A DNA stretch of 28,753 nucleotides, taken from a virus. Shown piece after piece: positions 27,393 through 28,753 of the stretch. The stretch spans positions 1 to 28,753 of IMG/VR virus record IMGVR_UViG_3300043466_000356; one strand, given 5' to 3'. A program made the position numbers and the translations under genes. The notes beneath the pieces are model-generated. The model made no database searches and had not been told where the DNA came from. It saw nothing but the letters and a program-made list of their open reading frames with translations. Position 1 is the first letter of the stretch. Every line of letters starts with the position of its first letter.

Positions 27393-28036
27393 TGCCATAT
27401 TTATATAGACATATCAGATTAGATAAAAATCAACCATTCTATATTGGAATAGGTAGTGATACTACTTTTAAAAGAGCATATAGCAAACAAAAAAGAAATA
27501 ATTATTGGTATTCTATTATAAATAATACTAAATATGAAGTTGAAATATTATTAGATAATTTAACAATACAAGAAGCTATAATAAAAGAAAAAGAATTTAT
27601 AAATCTATATGGTAGAAAAAATAACAATACAGGCATATTATCAAATATGACAGATGGTGGAGAAGGTGGATTAGGTGTTATATTTACAGATGAAAGAAGA
27701 AAAAAAATATCTATAAAAAATTTAAACAATAAATATAATTTAGGTAAAAACCATTCTGAAATAACAAAACAAATATTATCATTAAAGACAAAATCATATA
27801 TAAATATAAATAATCCAAGAATAGGTAAAAATCATAATAAAGAATCAAAAGAAAAAATAGCAATATCAAAAAACTGTGAACCATTCTTAGTTTTTAAAAA
27901 TGATAAATTTATTGGAAAATATTATGCACAAAGCATATGTGCTAAAGAATTAAATATAAATAGATGTGCAATTAATATGTGTTTAAAAGGAAAAAGAAAT
28001 AAAACAGAAAATTATACATTTATTTATGAAATCTAA
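27392..28036 (+). CDS. GIY-YIG homing endonuclease inserted at the portal stop codon
   Basis: 214 residues. GIY-YIG core: YLYRHI (3-8), FYIGIG (16-21), R28, catalytic Glu in KEKEFINLYG (about 66) and NMTDGGEGG (85-93). Two DNA-binding modules follow: RKKISIKNLNNKYNLGKNHSEITKQ (NUMOD3-like) and VFKNDKFIGKYYAQSICAKELNINRCAINMCLKGKRNK (NUMOD1-like). GC content is far below the flanking genes: sample 60-base lines count 9-10 G+C against 28 in the adjoining portal line. Its ATG shares the portal stop (TAATG). It is a recent free-standing mobile gene. Confidence 0.9.
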   Translation: MPYLYRHIRLDKNQPFYIGIGSDTTFKRAYSKQKRNNYWYSIINNTKYEVEILLDNLTIQEAIIKEKEFINLYGRKNNNTGILSNMTDGGEGGLGVIFTDERRKKISIKNLNNKYNLGKNHSEITKQILSLKTKSYININNPRIGKNHNKESKEKIAISKNCEPFLVFKNDKFIGKYYAQSICAKELNINRCAINMCLKGKRNKTENYTFIYEI

Positions 28037-28055
28037 CGTAGTAACACGCAAATAA
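28029..28055 (+). repeat. Displaced, synonymously recoded copy of the portal C-terminus
   Basis: In the same phase as the portal, nine codons read KSNVVTRK-stop, identical in protein to the portal end at 27366-27392. The DNA differs at seven of 27 positions, all silent: Ser AGC/TCT, Asn AAT/AAC, Val GTT/GTA twice, Arg CGT/CGC. It overlaps the last codons of the homing endonuclease and ends one base before the next gene, as the original portal stop would. Confidence 0.85.
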
Positions 28056-28056
28056 A

Positions 28057-28653
28057 ATGAGTGCAAATATACTTTTTATATCAGTAGATTCAATTAAGGA
28101 ACTAAGCGGTCTGCATAACAACGTGGATGAAAAACTTATCAAGCCAGAGATTAAAACGGCACAGGATATGTTTATTCATCCTGCTTTGGGTAGTGCTTTA
28201 TATTTAAGACTGCAAGAAGGTCTTGAATGTGGCAACCTAACTTGTGATGAAGAAACTTTACTTAGTGGATATATATCAGATACACTTATAAATTATGTGC
28301 TATCTGAATTACCACAGGGTTTGAGCTATCAGTTTTATAACAAAGGTCTTGTTAGGAAAAGTTCAGACAATACTGAATTACCTTCTATGCAGGACTTAAT
28401 TGATATTAGCAATAGATATAGGTCAAGAGCAGAGTTCTACAAGCAAAGACTGATTAAATACCTTAAAGAAAATCAAAATCTTTACCCTCAATACTTAAAT
28501 TTTGGTAGTGGTATAGATGCAATAAAGCCAGATAACGATGCCTACAGGGCAAGTATATGGCTTGGGGATGATGGATGCTGTGGACCATTCGACAAAAAAC
28601 CTTTGTATAGAGATATTTATCAAGGGAATAACCCTCCTTTTTGTTTGGACTAA
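28057..28653 (+). CDS. Head-tail connector candidate
   Basis: 198 residues. IKPEIKTAQDMFIHPALGSALYLRLQEGLECGNLTCDEETLLSGYISDTLINYVLSELPQGLSYQFYNKGLVRKSSDNTELPSMQDLIDISNRYRSRAEFYKQRLIKYL is a helical bundle with the DxxLIxxxLxxAL-like character of head-tail adaptors. I recognise the family as recurrent in Bacteroidetes phages, where it lies after the portal. It sat directly after the portal before the homing endonuclease arrived. Two cysteine-rich turns occur near the end (DGCCGPF). A connector or neck role is likely but unproven. Confidence 0.6.
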   Translation: MSANILFISVDSIKELSGLHNNVDEKLIKPEIKTAQDMFIHPALGSALYLRLQEGLECGNLTCDEETLLSGYISDTLINYVLSELPQGLSYQFYNKGLVRKSSDNTELPSMQDLIDISNRYRSRAEFYKQRLIKYLKENQNLYPQYLNFGSGIDAIKPDNDAYRASIWLGDDGCCGPFDKKPLYRDIYQGNNPPFCLD

Positions 28654-28663
28654 AACTAAATGA

Positions 28664-28753
28664 ATGAGCAAACAAGCTAACTTAAAAAACCAAAAGAAGT
28701 TAAAAACATATCTTAAAAAAAATGACCTTAAATCAAATCATAACACAGATAAA
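28664..28753 (+). CDS. 5' part of the coiled-coil membrane protein continuing at base 1 (partial)
   Basis: ATG 28664 opens a frame that runs to the window end without a stop: MSKQANLKNQKKLKTYLKKNDLKSNHNTDK, 30 codons ending exactly on a codon boundary. Lys and Asn-rich, hydrophilic. If the molecule is circular, the frame continues at base 1 into a coiled coil and membrane anchor ending at 165, giving an 84-residue protein. The start follows the connector gene by 10 bases. Confidence 0.6.
   Translation, partial: MSKQANLKNQKKLKTYLKKNDLKSNHNTDK

Noticed and set aside
1-28753. CRISPR arrays, tRNA genes, insertion sequences, att sites
   Set aside because: Searched by eye: no regularly spaced repeats, no clover-leaf candidate, no transposase and no integrase were found. 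A covariance-model scan would be needed to exclude tRNAs fully.

Overview
The window is tailed-phage DNA, most likely a siphovirus infecting a member of the Bacteroidetes. Every gene I can support lies on the + strand, the DNA is AT-rich, and most neighbouring genes overlap or nearly touch. Leaders are A-rich and lack Shine-Dalgarno sequences. Two leaders carry TTG-N(19-22)-TAnnTTTG-like promoters, the form typical of Bacteroidetes primary sigma factors. A small terminase, large terminase, tail assembly chaperone with a -1 slippery site, tape measure, XkdF-like protease, capsid, tail tube and portal are all recognisable. No integrase, excisionase, tRNA, CRISPR array, DNA polymerase or helicase was recognised.

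Layout. 1-234: the 3' end of a coiled-coil/membrane gene, an intrinsic terminator and an early promoter. 235-3603: replication and recombination genes, namely an annealing-protein candidate, a DnaA domain-IV-only protein, a structured intergenic segment that could be an origin or terminator, a winged-helix initiator candidate and its partner. 3600-4314: a run of microproteins. 4315-4476: a small control region with direct repeats and palindromes. 4477-6366: MazG-like, VRR-NUC-like, sigma-like and PD-ExK-like proteins. 6357-11659: a glycosyltransferase/methyltransferase cassette interleaved with a holin/M15-endolysin pair, an RNase H-fold exonuclease, an HExxH protein and an HNH protein. 11659-12682: a basic peptide, a spanin-like pair and a second holin candidate. 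12693-14232: small and large terminase. 14233-15692: promoters, regulators and microproteins. 15703-22284: tail genes. 22316-28653: protease, scaffold candidate, capsid, tail tube, portal, a GIY-YIG homing endonuclease and a connector candidate. No stretch over 300 bases lacks a gene once the short ORFs are counted.

How the genes could work together: the DnaA-domain-IV and initiator-like proteins may recruit host replication machinery, since no replicative enzyme is encoded. The sigma-like protein and the Xre regulator are candidates for switching to late genes, some of which share an ACATTTATA motif beside their start codons.

The most interesting observations are these. (a) The GIY-YIG gene sits exactly at the portal stop codon and is followed by a second, synonymously recoded copy of the portal's last eight codons. 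(b) The two cut ends of the window join in frame into one plausible 84-residue protein, suggesting a complete circularly permuted genome of 28,753 bp. (c) There is a textbook T TTT TTA slippery site in the tail chaperone. (d) A transmembrane micro-ORF is overprinted on the linker of a zinc-ribbon gene.
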